From contig NZ_JYLH01000005.1 in assembly GCF_001439685.1 (NCBI RefSeq), forward strand, positions 62,001-126,000: a stretch of DNA of 64,000 bases. Reading direction: 5' to 3'. This document shows positions 27,963 to 36,402 of this stretch, one piece after another. The notes beneath the pieces were generated by a model. That model made no database searches, was not told the DNA's origin, and saw only the letters and a list, made by a program, of their open reading frames with translations. The DNA comes from Pseudomonas libanensis (GTDB taxonomy: Bacteria > Pseudomonadota > Gammaproteobacteria > Pseudomonadales > Pseudomonadaceae). Position 1 is the first letter of the stretch; the number at the start of each line of letters is the position of its first letter. The position numbers and the translations under genes were made by a program.

Positions 27963-29438
27963 ATGATCGATTTATTCAGCGGACTGGATGCTTGGGTTCT
28001 AGTGAGCCTGTTGCTCGCCCTGGCCTTTGTCCTCGCCTTCGAGTTCATCAATGGCTTTCATGACACCGCTAACGCGGTGGCCACAGTCATCTATACCAAA
28101 GCCATGCCGCCACACCTGGCCGTGTTCTTCTCCGGGGTATTCAATTTCCTCGGCGTATTGCTCGGCGGTGTCGGAGTCGCCTACGCCATCGTGCATTTGC
28201 TGCCGGTAGAGTTGCTGATCAATGTGAATACCGGCCACGGCTTGGCGATGGTCTTCTCTTTATTGGCTGCGGCGATCACCTGGAACCTGGGCACCTGGTA
28301 CTTCGGTATCCCCGCCTCCAGCTCCCATACCCTGATCGGCTCGATCCTCGGTGTCGGCCTGGCCAATGCCCTGATCAACGACATCCCCCTGGCTGACGGT
28401 GTGAACTGGCAAAAAGCCGTGGATATCGGCGCGTCCCTGGTGTTCTCGCCGATGGCCGGCTTCCTGGTCGCAGCCCTGGTGCTGATCGGCCTGAAGTGGT
28501 GGCGCCCGCTGTCGAAGATGCACAAGACTCCGGACCAGCGCCGCAAGCTCGACGACAAGAAACACCCGCCGTTCTGGAACCGCCTGGTCCTGGTGATTTC
28601 GGCCATGGCCGTCAGCTTCGTGCACGGCTCCAACGATGGCCAGAAAGGCATCGGCCTGATCATGCTGGTGCTGATCGGTATCGTGCCGGCGCAGTTCGTC
28701 CTTGACCTGGGCAGCACCACTTACCAGATCGAGCGTACCCGCGACGCGACCCTGCACCTGAACCAGTTCTACCAGCGCAACCATGAGACCCTGGGCGAGT
28801 TCCTGGCCCTGGGTAAAAGCGTGAAGGATGACCTGCCGGGCAAGTTCCGCTGCAACCCGCAGCAGACCGAACCGACGATCAATGCGCTGCTGGGTACCTT
28901 GAAAGGCGTTTCGGACTACCACTCGCTGACTGCCGACCACCGCATTGAAGTACGTCGCTACCTGCTCTGCCTGGACGACACTGCGAAGAAAGTCGGCAAG
29001 CTGCCAGGCCTGGATTCCCGTGAGAAGTCCGACCTCGACAAGCTGCGCAAAGACCTGACCGCTACTACCGAGTACGCCCCGTTCTGGGTGATCCTCGCGG
29101 TCGCACTGGCCCTGGGCCTGGGCACCATGGTGGGTTGGAAGCGCGTGGTACTGACCATCGGCGAGAAGATCGGCAAGCAGGGCATGACCTATGCCCAGGG
29201 CATGTCGGCCCAGATCACCACCGCCACCATGATCGGCTTCGCGAATATCTTCGCCCTGCCGGTGTCCACCACCCATGTGCTGTCCTCGGGCGTGGCGGGC
29301 ACCATGGTTGCCAACAAGAGCGGCCTGCAAGGCGGCACCGTCAAGACCATCCTGATGGCCTGGGTATTGACCCTGCCGGCCACCGTTGGCCTCTCGGCCG
29401 GGTTGTTCTGGTTGGCGTCCAAGGCATTGGGCAACTGA
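27963..29438 (+). CDS. Inorganic phosphate transporter, PiT family
   Basis: This 491-residue inner-membrane permease imports phosphate with protons, probably as a metal-phosphate complex. Both PiT signature repeats are present: FINGFHDTANAVATVIYTKA near residue 30 and SFVHGSNDGQKGIGLIML near 220, and the late ISTTHV-type motif appears as LPVSTTHVLSSGVAGTM near 440. A soluble loop of about 130 residues (about 250-370) separates the halves, as in larger PiT proteins. A strong terminator follows. It resembles the PA5207-type transporter by layout; low-affinity constitutive uptake is inferred. Confidence 0.92.
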   Translation: MIDLFSGLDAWVLVSLLLALAFVLAFEFINGFHDTANAVATVIYTKAMPPHLAVFFSGVFNFLGVLLGGVGVAYAIVHLLPVELLINVNTGHGLAMVFSLLAAAITWNLGTWYFGIPASSSHTLIGSILGVGLANALINDIPLADGVNWQKAVDIGASLVFSPMAGFLVAALVLIGLKWWRPLSKMHKTPDQRRKLDDKKHPPFWNRLVLVISAMAVSFVHGSNDGQKGIGLIMLVLIGIVPAQFVLDLGSTTYQIERTRDATLHLNQFYQRNHETLGEFLALGKSVKDDLPGKFRCNPQQTEPTINALLGTLKGVSDYHSLTADHRIEVRRYLLCLDDTAKKVGKLPGLDSREKSDLDKLRKDLTATTEYAPFWVILAVALALGLGTMVGWKRVVLTIGEKIGKQGMTYAQGMSAQITTATMIGFANIFALPVSTTHVLSSGVAGTMVANKSGLQGGTVKTILMAWVLTLPATVGLSAGLFWLASKALGN

Positions 29439-29453
29439 TAGCCAGCCGGCCAT

Positions 29454-29490
29454 AAAAAAGGTGCGATCCGCGAGGGTCGCACCTTTTTTT
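29454..29490 (+). terminator. Rho-independent terminator after the PiT gene
   Basis: The stem AGGTGCGA / TCGCACCT closes a 10-base loop, with A-rich sequence before and a run of seven T after. It begins 16 bp past the stop codon. Confidence 0.93.
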
Positions 29491-29518
29491 ATATTCGCGG
29501 TTAGAGAAAAGCAGAATA

Positions 29519-29543
29519 AAAAAAAGGGCGACCGAAGTCGCCC
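29519..29543 (-). terminator. Rho-independent terminator of the ccoM-like gene
   Basis: On the minus strand, GGGCGAC-TTCG-GTCGCCC is followed by eight T. It lies 36 bp after the stop codon of the small gene at 29579, and the stable TTCG loop strengthens the call. Confidence 0.9.
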
Positions 29544-29578
29544 AAAATGCCTTGCGTGCTCATGTAATCCGGAAAAAC

Positions 29579-29695
29579 CTAAGGTTTTTTACGCTTGTTC
29601 GCGTCTTTCCAGATAAAAAATCCAAACCCTACAAAAAACAGCACCATGAGGCTTACAGTCAGCACTCCGGCAAAAACCACATTATCGATAAACAT
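29579..29695 (-). CDS. ccoM: 38-residue single-helix membrane protein, CcoM-like (cbb3 oxidase small subunit)
   Basis: The predicted peptide starts MFIDNVVFAGVLTVSLMVLF, has one transmembrane helix (about residues 5-28) and ends in a basic tail WKDANKRKKP. From memory it closely resembles CcoM, a small subunit reported to help stabilise the cbb3-type cytochrome c oxidase of P. stutzeri. Independent support comes from the DNA: a strong GGAGG before the ATG, a perfect ANR/FNR box upstream on the same transcript, and a stem-T terminator after the stop. cbb3 oxidases are low-oxygen enzymes, so ANR control fits. It is missed by any length filter of about 60 residues. The orthology should be treated as probable rather than proven. 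Confidence 0.72.
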   Translation of the reverse strand: MFIDNVVFAGVLTVSLMVLFFVGFGFFIWKDANKRKKP

Positions 29696-29760
29696 GACCG
29701 GCCTCCTGCACTTGCCCTGTTGCGATAGGGCTAAGTTAATGGAGAAGGCGCGGTGGGAAA

Positions 29761-29774
29761 TTGATCAGGATCAA
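29761..29774. promoter_or_regulatory. ANR/FNR box upstream of the ccoM-like gene
   Basis: TTGATCAGGATCAA is a perfect match to TTGAT-N4-ATCAA. Placing its centre at -41.5 puts the start site near 29726 and a -10 region at TAACTT (minus strand, 29733-29738), about 30 bp before the ATG. Confidence 0.82.
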
Positions 29775-29838
29775 TGTCGCCCGTAACGGGGCGTAAAGAA
29801 GGGTAATAACTGACCTGCATCAATGGATGCAGGCTGTT

Positions 29839-29997
29839 TCAACGCTTTTTCGGTTTGTTTTTCGACTTCTTCTTGGTTTTTCCCAAGGGCATGGCTTGTT
29901 CAAACGCTTGGCGCACTTCATTCAAGCGCTTGTCATTGAGGTCGTGTACACGCTTGGCGCGTTCTGCATTCAGGTCAATCAGCTTATCGTCACTCAT
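29839..29997 (-). CDS. Small lysine-rich protein, unknown function
   Basis: The predicted 52-residue protein starts MSDDKLIDLNAERAKRVHDLND, is almost all helix-forming and ends in a strongly basic tail (GKTKKKSKNKPKKR), which could bind nucleic acid or ribosomes. The open frame continues upstream to 30165, but that part is Cys- and Arg-rich noise, and the ATG at 29997 begins the natural sequence. I know no named family. It lies downstream of the 30144 gene on the same strand, 146 bp away. Confidence 0.65.
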   Translation of the reverse strand: MSDDKLIDLNAERAKRVHDLNDKRLNEVRQAFEQAMPLGKTKKKSKNKPKKR

Positions 29998-30143
29998 GGC
30001 TTGGCTTACGTCGTGGCGGGAATGCCCCAATAATGCGGCCTGCCCCGCCCGACGGCAAATCAGCGGGCGACAAAATGCAGGGCATCGACCAAAATCGGCA
30101 CCTTCCACGAGCGGCTGATGACGGCCCTGGTTGAACTGAGCGA

Positions 30144-30485
30144 CTAAACCTCGATATCCACCCACAAGCCCTGGCGCGGCGCGTCTTCGATCAGCGGCGC
30201 CACGGGAACGGTGTTGTCCGCATTGAGCAGGTCGCCGGGAATGGGCAAGTGCTGCTGCGCCTCATCGTCCGCTTCGCGCCGGCGTTTCTGCTGCTCTTGC
30301 TGGCGGCGTTGTTCTTCGCGCAGCAAAAAGGTCGATTGCTCGGCATCGCCCTTCTTCAGGTCGATGGTGCTCTCGTTGGAGCCCGGTTGAACGGGTACCA
30401 CCGGCGGAATATCCGGCTTCTGGCGTGCCGGATCGAGTTGCGACGTGACCGGCACAACACTGACGGGCAGCATGGGTGGAAGCAT
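30144..30485 (-). CDS. Conserved-looking protein upstream of rapA, unknown function
   Basis: The 113-residue protein starts MLPPMLPVSVVPVTSQLDPA, is Pro-rich in its first half and has a charged helical middle (REEQRRQQEQQKRRREADDEAQQ, about residues 55-77) likely to form a coiled coil, ending in LWVDIEV. There is no signal peptide or membrane segment. It is divergent from rapA with a 219-bp gap. A gene of unknown function at this place (PA3307-like) precedes rapA in P. aeruginosa, from memory. No function is assigned. Confidence 0.72.
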   Translation of the reverse strand: MLPPMLPVSVVPVTSQLDPARQKPDIPPVVPVQPGSNESTIDLKKGDAEQSTFLLREEQRRQQEQQKRRREADDEAQQHLPIPGDLLNADNTVPVAPLIEDAPRQGLWVDIEV

Positions 30486-30704
30486 GATAGTTATTCTCCT
30501 GATCAACAGGCTGTCGGCGGGTGGCAAGGCGACTTGAGCACCGGCGTGCCAAGCTGTGACCCAGTCGACACTCGCAAGTGCCCGCCATCCGTCGATTCAA
30601 CTCCCGGCGCACCTCACAAACCGCGTAGTTTTTGTCAGAGTCCTTGGGCGCAGGGGCTTGTTCCGTTAAGATAGTCGGCTTTTTCACGGCGGGAGTCAGG
30701 CAGC

Positions 30705-33551
30705 ATGGCGCAGCAGTATCAACCGGGGCAACGCTGGATTAGTGACAGCGAAGCAGAGCTGGGGTTAGGCACCGTTCTGGCACAGGACGGGCGCTTGTTG
30801 ACCGTGCTCTATCCGGCCACTGGCGACACCCGCCAGTATGCGCTACGGAATGCGCCCCTCACTCGCGTGAGGTTTTCGCCGGGTGACACCATCACCCATT
30901 TCGAAGGCTGGAAAATGACCGTACAGGAAGTCGACGACGTCGATGGCCTGCTGGTCTACCACGGCCTGAATGGGCAGAACGAGCAGGTCACCCTGCCGGA
31001 AACCCAACTGTCCAACTTTATCCAGTTCCGCCTGGCCAGCGACCGTCTGTTCGCCGGGCAGATCGACCCGCTGGCCTGGTTCTCGCTGCGCTACCACACC
31101 CTGGAACACACCAGCCGCCAACTGCAGTCCTCGTTGTGGGGCCTGGGTGGCGTGCGCGCGCAACCTATTGCGCACCAATTGCACATTGCCCGTGAAGTCG
31201 CTGACCGTATCGCGCCGCGGGTATTGCTGGCTGACGAAGTGGGCCTGGGCAAGACCATCGAAGCGGGCCTGGTGATCCATCGCCAACTGCTCTCGGGCCG
31301 TGCCAACCGCGTGCTGATCCTGGTCCCGGAAAACCTGCAGCACCAGTGGCTGGTGGAAATGCGCCGCCGCTTCAACCTGCAGGTCGCGCTGTTCGACGAA
31401 GAGCGCTTTATCGAAAGCGATGCCACCAACCCGTTCGAAGACACCCAGCTTGCACTCGTTGCGCTGGAATGGCTGGTGGATGACGAGAAGGCCCAGGACG
31501 CGCTGTTCGCGGCGGGCTGGGACTTGCTGGTGGTCGATGAAGCCCACCACCTTGTATGGCATGAAGACAAGGCCAGCGCCGAATACAGCCTGGTCGAGCA
31601 GCTTGCCGAGGTTATCCCAGGCGTGCTTCTGCTGACCGCCACCCCGGAACAACTCGGCCAGGACAGCCACTTTGCGCGCCTGCGCCTGCTCGATCCAAAC
31701 CGTTTCCACGACCTGCAAGCCTTCCGCGCCGAGAGCGAGAACTACCGCCCGGTGGCCGAGGCCGTGCAGGAACTGCTGGACAAGGGCCGCCTGTCACCGG
31801 CCGCGCACAAGACTATTCAGGGTTTCCTCGGTAACGAAGGCGAAGCCCTGCTCACCGCCGTCAACGATGGCGACAGCGAAGCCAGCGCCCGCCTGGTGCG
31901 TGAACTGCTCGATCGCCACGGCACCGGCCGCGTGCTGTTCCGCAACACCCGTGCCGCCGTGCAAGGCTTCCCCGAGCGCAAGCTGCACGCCTACCCCCTG
32001 CCGAACCCGGATGAATACCTCGAATTGCCTTTGGGCGAACACGCCGAGTTGTACCCGGAAGTCAGCTTCCAGGCGCAACCGGACATTGAGGAAGAAAACC
32101 GCTGGTGGCGCTTCGACCCACGGGTCGAGTGGCTGATCGACCAACTGAAAATGCTCAAGCGCACCAAGGTCCTGGTGATCTGCGCCCACGCCGAAACCGC
32201 CATGGACCTGGAAGACGCGCTGCGCGTGCGCTCCGGCATCCCGGCCACGGTGTTCCACGAGGGCATGAACATCCTCGAGCGTGACCGCGCCGCCGCCTAC
32301 TTCGCCGATGAAGAGTTCGGTGCACAGGTGCTGATCTGTTCGGAAATCGGCAGTGAAGGCCGCAACTTCCAGTTCTCCCACCACCTGGTGTTGTTCGACC
32401 TGCCGTCCCACCCCGACCTGCTGGAACAGCGTATCGGCCGTCTGGACCGGATCGGCCAGAAACATGTGATCGAGCTGCACGTACCGTACCTGGAAACCAG
32501 TCCGCAACAGCGCCTGTTCCAGTGGTATCACGAAGCACTGAATGCCTTCCTCAACACCTGCCCGACCGGCAACGCCTTGCAGCATCAGTTCGGCCCGCGC
32601 CTGCTGCCATTGCTGGAAGCTGCCGACGACGGCGAGTGGCAAGCCCTGATCGACGAAGCCCGTGCCGAGCGCGAACGTCTGGAGCAGGAGCTGCACACCG
32701 GTCGTGACCGCTTGCTGGAACTCAATTCCGGCGGTGCCGGTGAAGGCGATGCGCTGGTCGAAGACATCCTCGAGCAAGACGACCAGTTCGCCCTGCCGAT
32801 CTATATGGAAACCCTGTTCGACGCCTTCGGCATCGACAGCGAAGACCATTCGGAAAACGCGCTGATCTTGAAGCCCAGCGAAAAAATGCTCGACGCCAGC
32901 TTCCCCCTGGGTGACGACGAGGGTGTGACCATCACCTACGACCGTAACCAGGCACTGTCGCGCGAAGACATGCAGTTCATCACTTGGGAACACCCGATGG
33001 TGCAAGGCGGCATGGACCTGGTACTGTCCGGCTCCATGGGCAACACCGCCGTGGCGTTGATCAAGAACAAGGCGCTCAAACCGGGCACTGTGTTGCTGGA
33101 ATTGCTCTATGTCAGCGAAGTGGTGGCGCCGCGCTCGCTGCAACTGGGCCGCTACCTGCCACCGGCCGCCCTGCGCTGCCTGCTGGACGCCAATGGCAAT
33201 GACCTGTCGGGGCGCGTGTCGTTCGTGACCTTGAACGACCAACTGGAAAGCGTGCCACGGGCCAGCGCCAACAAGTTCGTACAGGCCCAGCGCGACCAGC
33301 TCACGCCGCGCATCAACGCCGGTGAAGAGAAGATCGCCCCGCGCCACGCCGAGCGTGTGGCCGAGGCCAAGCGGCGCCTGGCCGCAGACACCGACGAAGA
33401 ACTGGCGCGCCTGACCGCGTTGCAAGCGGTCAACCCCACCGTGCGTGACAGCGAGTTGGTCGCCTTGCGCAACCAGCGCGAGCAAGGCCTGGCCATGCTC
33501 GATAAAGCGGCACTGCGACTGGAAGCGATTCGGGTGTTGGTGGCGGGTTGA
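30705..33551 (+). CDS. rapA: RNA polymerase-associated ATPase RapA (HepA)
   Basis: RapA is a SWI2/SNF2-type ATPase that binds RNA polymerase and helps recycle it after transcription. The 948-residue length fits. The N-terminal Tudor-like domains (about 1-110) precede the ATPase: Walker [13 protein letters not shown] near residue 177, DEAH box [10 protein letters not shown] near 280, and helicase motif [15 protein letters not shown] near 575. The C-terminal part includes the RapA-specific region with many acidic residues. A tight terminator follows 20 bp after the stop. I see no truncation. Confidence 0.96.
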   Translation: MAQQYQPGQRWISDSEAELGLGTVLAQDGRLLTVLYPATGDTRQYALRNAPLTRVRFSPGDTITHFEGWKMTVQEVDDVDGLLVYHGLNGQNEQVTLPETQLSNFIQFRLASDRLFAGQIDPLAWFSLRYHTLEHTSRQLQSSLWGLGGVRAQPIAHQLHIAREVADRIAPRVLLADEVGLGKTIEAGLVIHRQLLSGRANRVLILVPENLQHQWLVEMRRRFNLQVALFDEERFIESDATNPFEDTQLALVALEWLVDDEKAQDALFAAGWDLLVVDEAHHLVWHEDKASAEYSLVEQLAEVIPGVLLLTATPEQLGQDSHFARLRLLDPNRFHDLQAFRAESENYRPVAEAVQELLDKGRLSPAAHKTIQGFLGNEGEALLTAVNDGDSEASARLVRELLDRHGTGRVLFRNTRAAVQGFPERKLHAYPLPNPDEYLELPLGEHAELYPEVSFQAQPDIEEENRWWRFDPRVEWLIDQLKMLKRTKVLVICAHAETAMDLEDALRVRSGIPATVFHEGMNILERDRAAAYFADEEFGAQVLICSEIGSEGRNFQFSHHLVLFDLPSHPDLLEQRIGRLDRIGQKHVIELHVPYLETSPQQRLFQWYHEALNAFLNTCPTGNALQHQFGPRLLPLLEAADDGEWQALIDEARAERERLEQELHTGRDRLLELNSGGAGEGDALVEDILEQDDQFALPIYMETLFDAFGIDSEDHSENALILKPSEKMLDASFPLGDDEGVTITYDRNQALSREDMQFITWEHPMVQGGMDLVLSGSMGNTAVALIKNKALKPGTVLLELLYVSEVVAPRSLQLGRYLPPAALRCLLDANGNDLSGRVSFVTLNDQLESVPRASANKFVQAQRDQLTPRINAGEEKIAPRHAERVAEAKRRLAADTDEELARLTALQAVNPTVRDSELVALRNQREQGLAMLDKAALRLEAIRVLVAG

Positions 33552-33567
33552 TTACTGCCTGAATAAG

Positions 33568-33597
33568 AAAGGCCCGCATACAATGCGGGCCTTTTTT
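33568..33597 (+). terminator. Rho-independent terminator after rapA
   Basis: AAAGGCCCGCAT and ATGCGGGCCTTT form a 12-bp stem with a short loop and a T run. It lies 17 bp after the rapA stop. Confidence 0.95.
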
Positions 33598-33620
33598 ATG
33601 TGCCTTCAGGGCCCATCGCG

Positions 33621-34198
33621 GCATAGGTATCTACACAACTCTATAGCGCTCAACGGTAACCACGATGCGAAGCGAGCCGCTCTTGATCTTGATCTCAGGC
33701 GCCCCGTTAAACCACGCTGGCCGGAATTCGACAGGGATTTGGGGGGTAAACCGGCAGGGATGCCGGTTTAGCCGCCCCGCGCCATGGATGGCGCGTGGCG
33801 GCGACCCCCCAAATCACTGGCGAATTACGGGCACACCGAGCCTAGGCGAGGTGCAGAGTGGTGGGGCAAGAGCCCTTTGGTTACTTTGGGGCTCTTTTCC
33901 AAAGTGACCCGCTGTCAGAGCGGAACCCTAAGTGGCCGTTACCGCAGGAATGGATATGTACCCGGTATAGCTGTGTCGCCTGTCAGGCCGCCTTCGCGAG
34001 CAAGCCCGCTCCCACAGTTTGATTGCGGGGTGTCAGGTAGATTGGCATCGGCTGGCAGGCCGTCATCGCAGGCAAGCCAGCTCCCACATTTGGATCGCGG
34101 TGCGTCAGCTAGATCAGCGTCGGCTGTCAGGCCGTCACGGGAGCAAGCTCCCTCGCCACAGATTTAGCCTCGTGCCGAAGTTGTGTAGATACCTATGC
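33621..34198. mobile_element. 578-bp MITE-like element with perfect 20-bp TIRs
   Basis: GCATAGGTATCTACACAACT at 33621-33640 recurs as its exact reverse complement at 34179-34198. Directly outside both ends lies CCATCGCG (33613-33620 and 34199-34206), a perfect 8-bp direct repeat like a target duplication. Removing the element would restore a REP sequence (ccatcgcgggcaagcccggc). The interior has three hairpins (33746-33769 AACCGGCA / TGCCGGTT, 33778-33795 CGCGCCAT / ATGGCGCG, 33879-33910 GGTTACTTTGG / CCAAAGTGACC) and three 72-bp tandem REP-like units. No transposase is present. Confidence 0.7.
33981..34170. repeat. Tandem 72-bp repeats containing REP halves
   Basis: TGTCAGGCCG or TGGCAGGCCG recurs at 33981, 34053 and 34125, exactly 72 bp apart, each followed by a CGAGCAAGC- or GGCAAGCC-type single REP arm ending in CCCAC or GCCAC. 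The third copy is shorter and more diverged. The array lies inside the 578-bp element. Confidence 0.8.
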
Positions 34199-34282
34199 CC
34201 ATCGCGGGCAAGCCCGGCTCCCACAGCTGACCGAGCAAGGTTCAGTCAACTCGGTCAAAGGTGGGAGCTGGCTTGCCTGCGA
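34199..34282. repeat. Inside-out REP pair interrupted by the MITE-like element
   Basis: A REP reading CCATCGCGGGCAAGCCCGGC is followed about 35 bp later by GTGGGAGCTGGCTTGCCTGCG in opposite orientation, the same layout as the pair at 20074. A TGACCGAG / CTCGGTCA stem lies between. Its left edge is the target of the element before it. Confidence 0.8.
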
Positions 34283-34298
34283 AGGGGTCACCGCGGTC

Positions 34299-35645
34299 TC
34301 ACGCCGTTGCCGCAGCCGCCGGCACCTCAACCGCACTCAACCCTTCCTTCATGCGCTTGGCATCACGCACAAAACTGCGTGATGCCTGGAACAGAAACAG
34401 CATGGTCAAGAACAGCGCCACCGGAATCAGGTACATGGCGTCATGCAACCCCACGGCTTTATAAGCCTCAGTCATCTGCTCCGCTCCCGCCGCATACATT
34501 GCCGCATGGGCAAAGTGATCAGACAGCCCGCCCACCACGATCGGTCCCATCCCGCCGCCCAGCAAATACAACCCGGCAAAGAACAGCGCCATTGCCGTAG
34601 CGCGCAAGCGTGGTTCGACCACGTCCTGGATCGCCGTATAAACGCAGGTGTAGAAGTTGTAGGCAAACAACCAGCCCACACTGAACAGCGCGACAAACAC
34701 GCCAATTTCTATACGCCCGGCATGCAAGGCCCAGGCGGTAGTCACTGTGGAGATAATCAAGCTGCACGCGGCAAACAGCAGGCGACCATTGGCGACCCGC
34801 TGATGGATCTTGTCGGCGATCCAGCCACCCAGGGTCAAGCCCACCAAGCCGGTCAAGCCGACAATCACACCGGTCGCGACAGCCGCATCCTGCAATGGCA
34901 TCAAGAAATACCGTTGCAGCATCGGCACCAGGAACGAGTTGCACGCATAGGTGGCAAAGTTAAAGCACAACCCGGCCAGCACCAGCCACAGAAAGGTCGG
35001 CACAGCCAGCACGCGACGGATCGGGCGGTCGACGCGCTCCTGGGAGACTTGCACGGTTTCCGCCGCGCCGCGCTTGGGTTCTTTTATATAGAACATGAAC
35101 ACCGCCAGGATCAGCCCCGGCACCGCCGCGATAAAGAACGGCGCGCGCCAGCTGTCGAACGCCTTGACCATCGCACCGATCGTAAAGAACGCCAGCAACA
35201 GCCCCAACGGCAAACCAAGCATGAAAATGCCCATGGCGCGCGCGCGGCGGTGGGCGGGAAACAGGTCGCCAATCAGCGAATTGGCAGCCGGTGCATAGCT
35301 GGCCTCGCCAATGCCAATGCCCATGCGCACCAGCAGGAAGGTCCAGAAACTGCCGACCAAGCCGTTGACCGCCGTCAGCCCGCTCCAGGCGAACAGGCCC
35401 CAGCCCATCAATTTGCTGCGTGAGCCGGTATCGGCCAGGCGCCCGAGCGGCAGCCCGGCGATGGCGTAGACAATGGTAAAGGCGGTGCCGATGATCCCGA
35501 GCTGGAAGTCGCTCAGGTGCCATTCCATACGGATGGGCTCGATGATGATCGCGGGGATGGTGCGATCGAAGAAATTGAACAGGTTGGCGAGGAACAGCAG
35601 GAACAGAATGCGCCAGGCATTCGCCGCTTGGGTCGAGTTCTGCAT
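34299..35645 (-). CDS. MFS transporter, Spinster-like
   Basis: The 448-residue protein has about 12 helices with the N-terminal LLFLANLFNFFDRTIPAIIIEPI, loop motif LGRLADTGSRSKLMGWGL and GIGIGEASYAPAANSLIGD, all typical of Spinster/glucarate-like MFS carriers. It is likely an inner-membrane importer or exporter of a small metabolite; the substrate is unknown. Similar-looking proteins are often labelled sphingolipid or aromatic acid carriers without proof. It sits where P. aeruginosa has a universal stress protein between rapA and the YkgJ gene (from memory), beside the MITE-like element, so it may be a local insertion. Confidence 0.85.
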   Translation of the reverse strand: MQNSTQAANAWRILFLLFLANLFNFFDRTIPAIIIEPIRMEWHLSDFQLGIIGTAFTIVYAIAGLPLGRLADTGSRSKLMGWGLFAWSGLTAVNGLVGSFWTFLLVRMGIGIGEASYAPAANSLIGDLFPAHRRARAMGIFMLGLPLGLLLAFFTIGAMVKAFDSWRAPFFIAAVPGLILAVFMFYIKEPKRGAAETVQVSQERVDRPIRRVLAVPTFLWLVLAGLCFNFATYACNSFLVPMLQRYFLMPLQDAAVATGVIVGLTGLVGLTLGGWIADKIHQRVANGRLLFAACSLIISTVTTAWALHAGRIEIGVFVALFSVGWLFAYNFYTCVYTAIQDVVEPRLRATAMALFFAGLYLLGGGMGPIVVGGLSDHFAHAAMYAAGAEQMTEAYKAVGLHDAMYLIPVALFLTMLFLFQASRSFVRDAKRMKEGLSAVEVPAAAATA

Positions 35646-35886
35646 GGGTCCGTCTCTTTTATTGTTATGAGAGCTGCGATGCCCGACGCATCCTGCCCGG
35701 TTCCTGCAACATAATCAGGCTGGCAGCGGTTGTCTGTAATGATTCGTAAAGCTGATAGGGCATGATTTCGCCCGGTAACGCGGGATTTCACCCACAAAAA
35801 TATAAGTGCTTGCCCCCCTTCCCAATGGCCTTGGCACGGATAGAATGGCGAGCCTTCCGTAGTACCCCCCTCTTACCTTCTTATCG

Positions 35887-36264
35887 ATGACGCCCATGTC
35901 CGAAGCCAGTCCGTGTCTGAATTGCGGTGCCTGCTGTTCATACTTTCGTGTGTCTTTCTTTTGGGGTGAGTGCGCCTCATCCGGGGGTACGGTGCCCGAT
36001 GACCTGGTGGTGCAGATCAACCCCAGCCGAGTGGCGATGATCGGTACCGACCAGAAGCCCGCACGGTGTTGCAGCCTTGAAGGTGAGGTCGGGCAGGCAA
36101 CCAGTTGCTCGATCTATGAACAGCGTTCCAGCGTATGCCGCGAGTTCGATTCTTCCTGGAGCCAGGGGGTGCAAAATGTCGACTGCGATGCGGCGCGCGC
36201 CGCGTTCGGCCTGGCACCCCTAGAGGAGCAACACTTCGAACTGGCATTGCCCATCAGCGCTTAG
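35887..36264 (+). CDS. YkgJ-family cysteine-cluster protein
   Basis: The 125-residue protein has a Cys pattern typical of the UPF0153/YkgJ family, whose members are thought to bind zinc or an iron-sulfur centre: CLNCGACCSYF near residue 10, GECASSGG near 27, RCCSLEG near 59, SCSIYEQRSSVCREF near 73. The family's function is not settled. An in-frame ATG at 35896 is an alternative start. It is followed 138 bp later by the MHYT-GGDEF-EAL gene, the same order as PA3310-PA3311 as I recall it. Confidence 0.85.
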   Translation: MTPMSEASPCLNCGACCSYFRVSFFWGECASSGGTVPDDLVVQINPSRVAMIGTDQKPARCCSLEGEVGQATSCSIYEQRSSVCREFDSSWSQGVQNVDCDAARAAFGLAPLEEQHFELALPISA

Positions 36265-36402
36265 CACCAAACGCTATGTGCGACATGCCAAAATCATTGA
36301 AATCAAAGTGCCATTATTCATGGCAAATACCACGAGGCTTCTATACTCGACGTCATAGGTCATCGCTTCTGGCAGTGACGTGGCTTCAAGACGGGATAAG
36401 CT

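Noticed and set aside
31794..33485. 563-codon minus-strand open frame
   Set aside because: It is antisense to rapA and has no recognisable domain or start signal.
33665..33907. 80-codon open frame inside the 578-bp element
   Set aside because: The frame is formed by palindromic repeat sequence, lacks a ribosome site and ends within a hairpin. It is better read as repeat structure.
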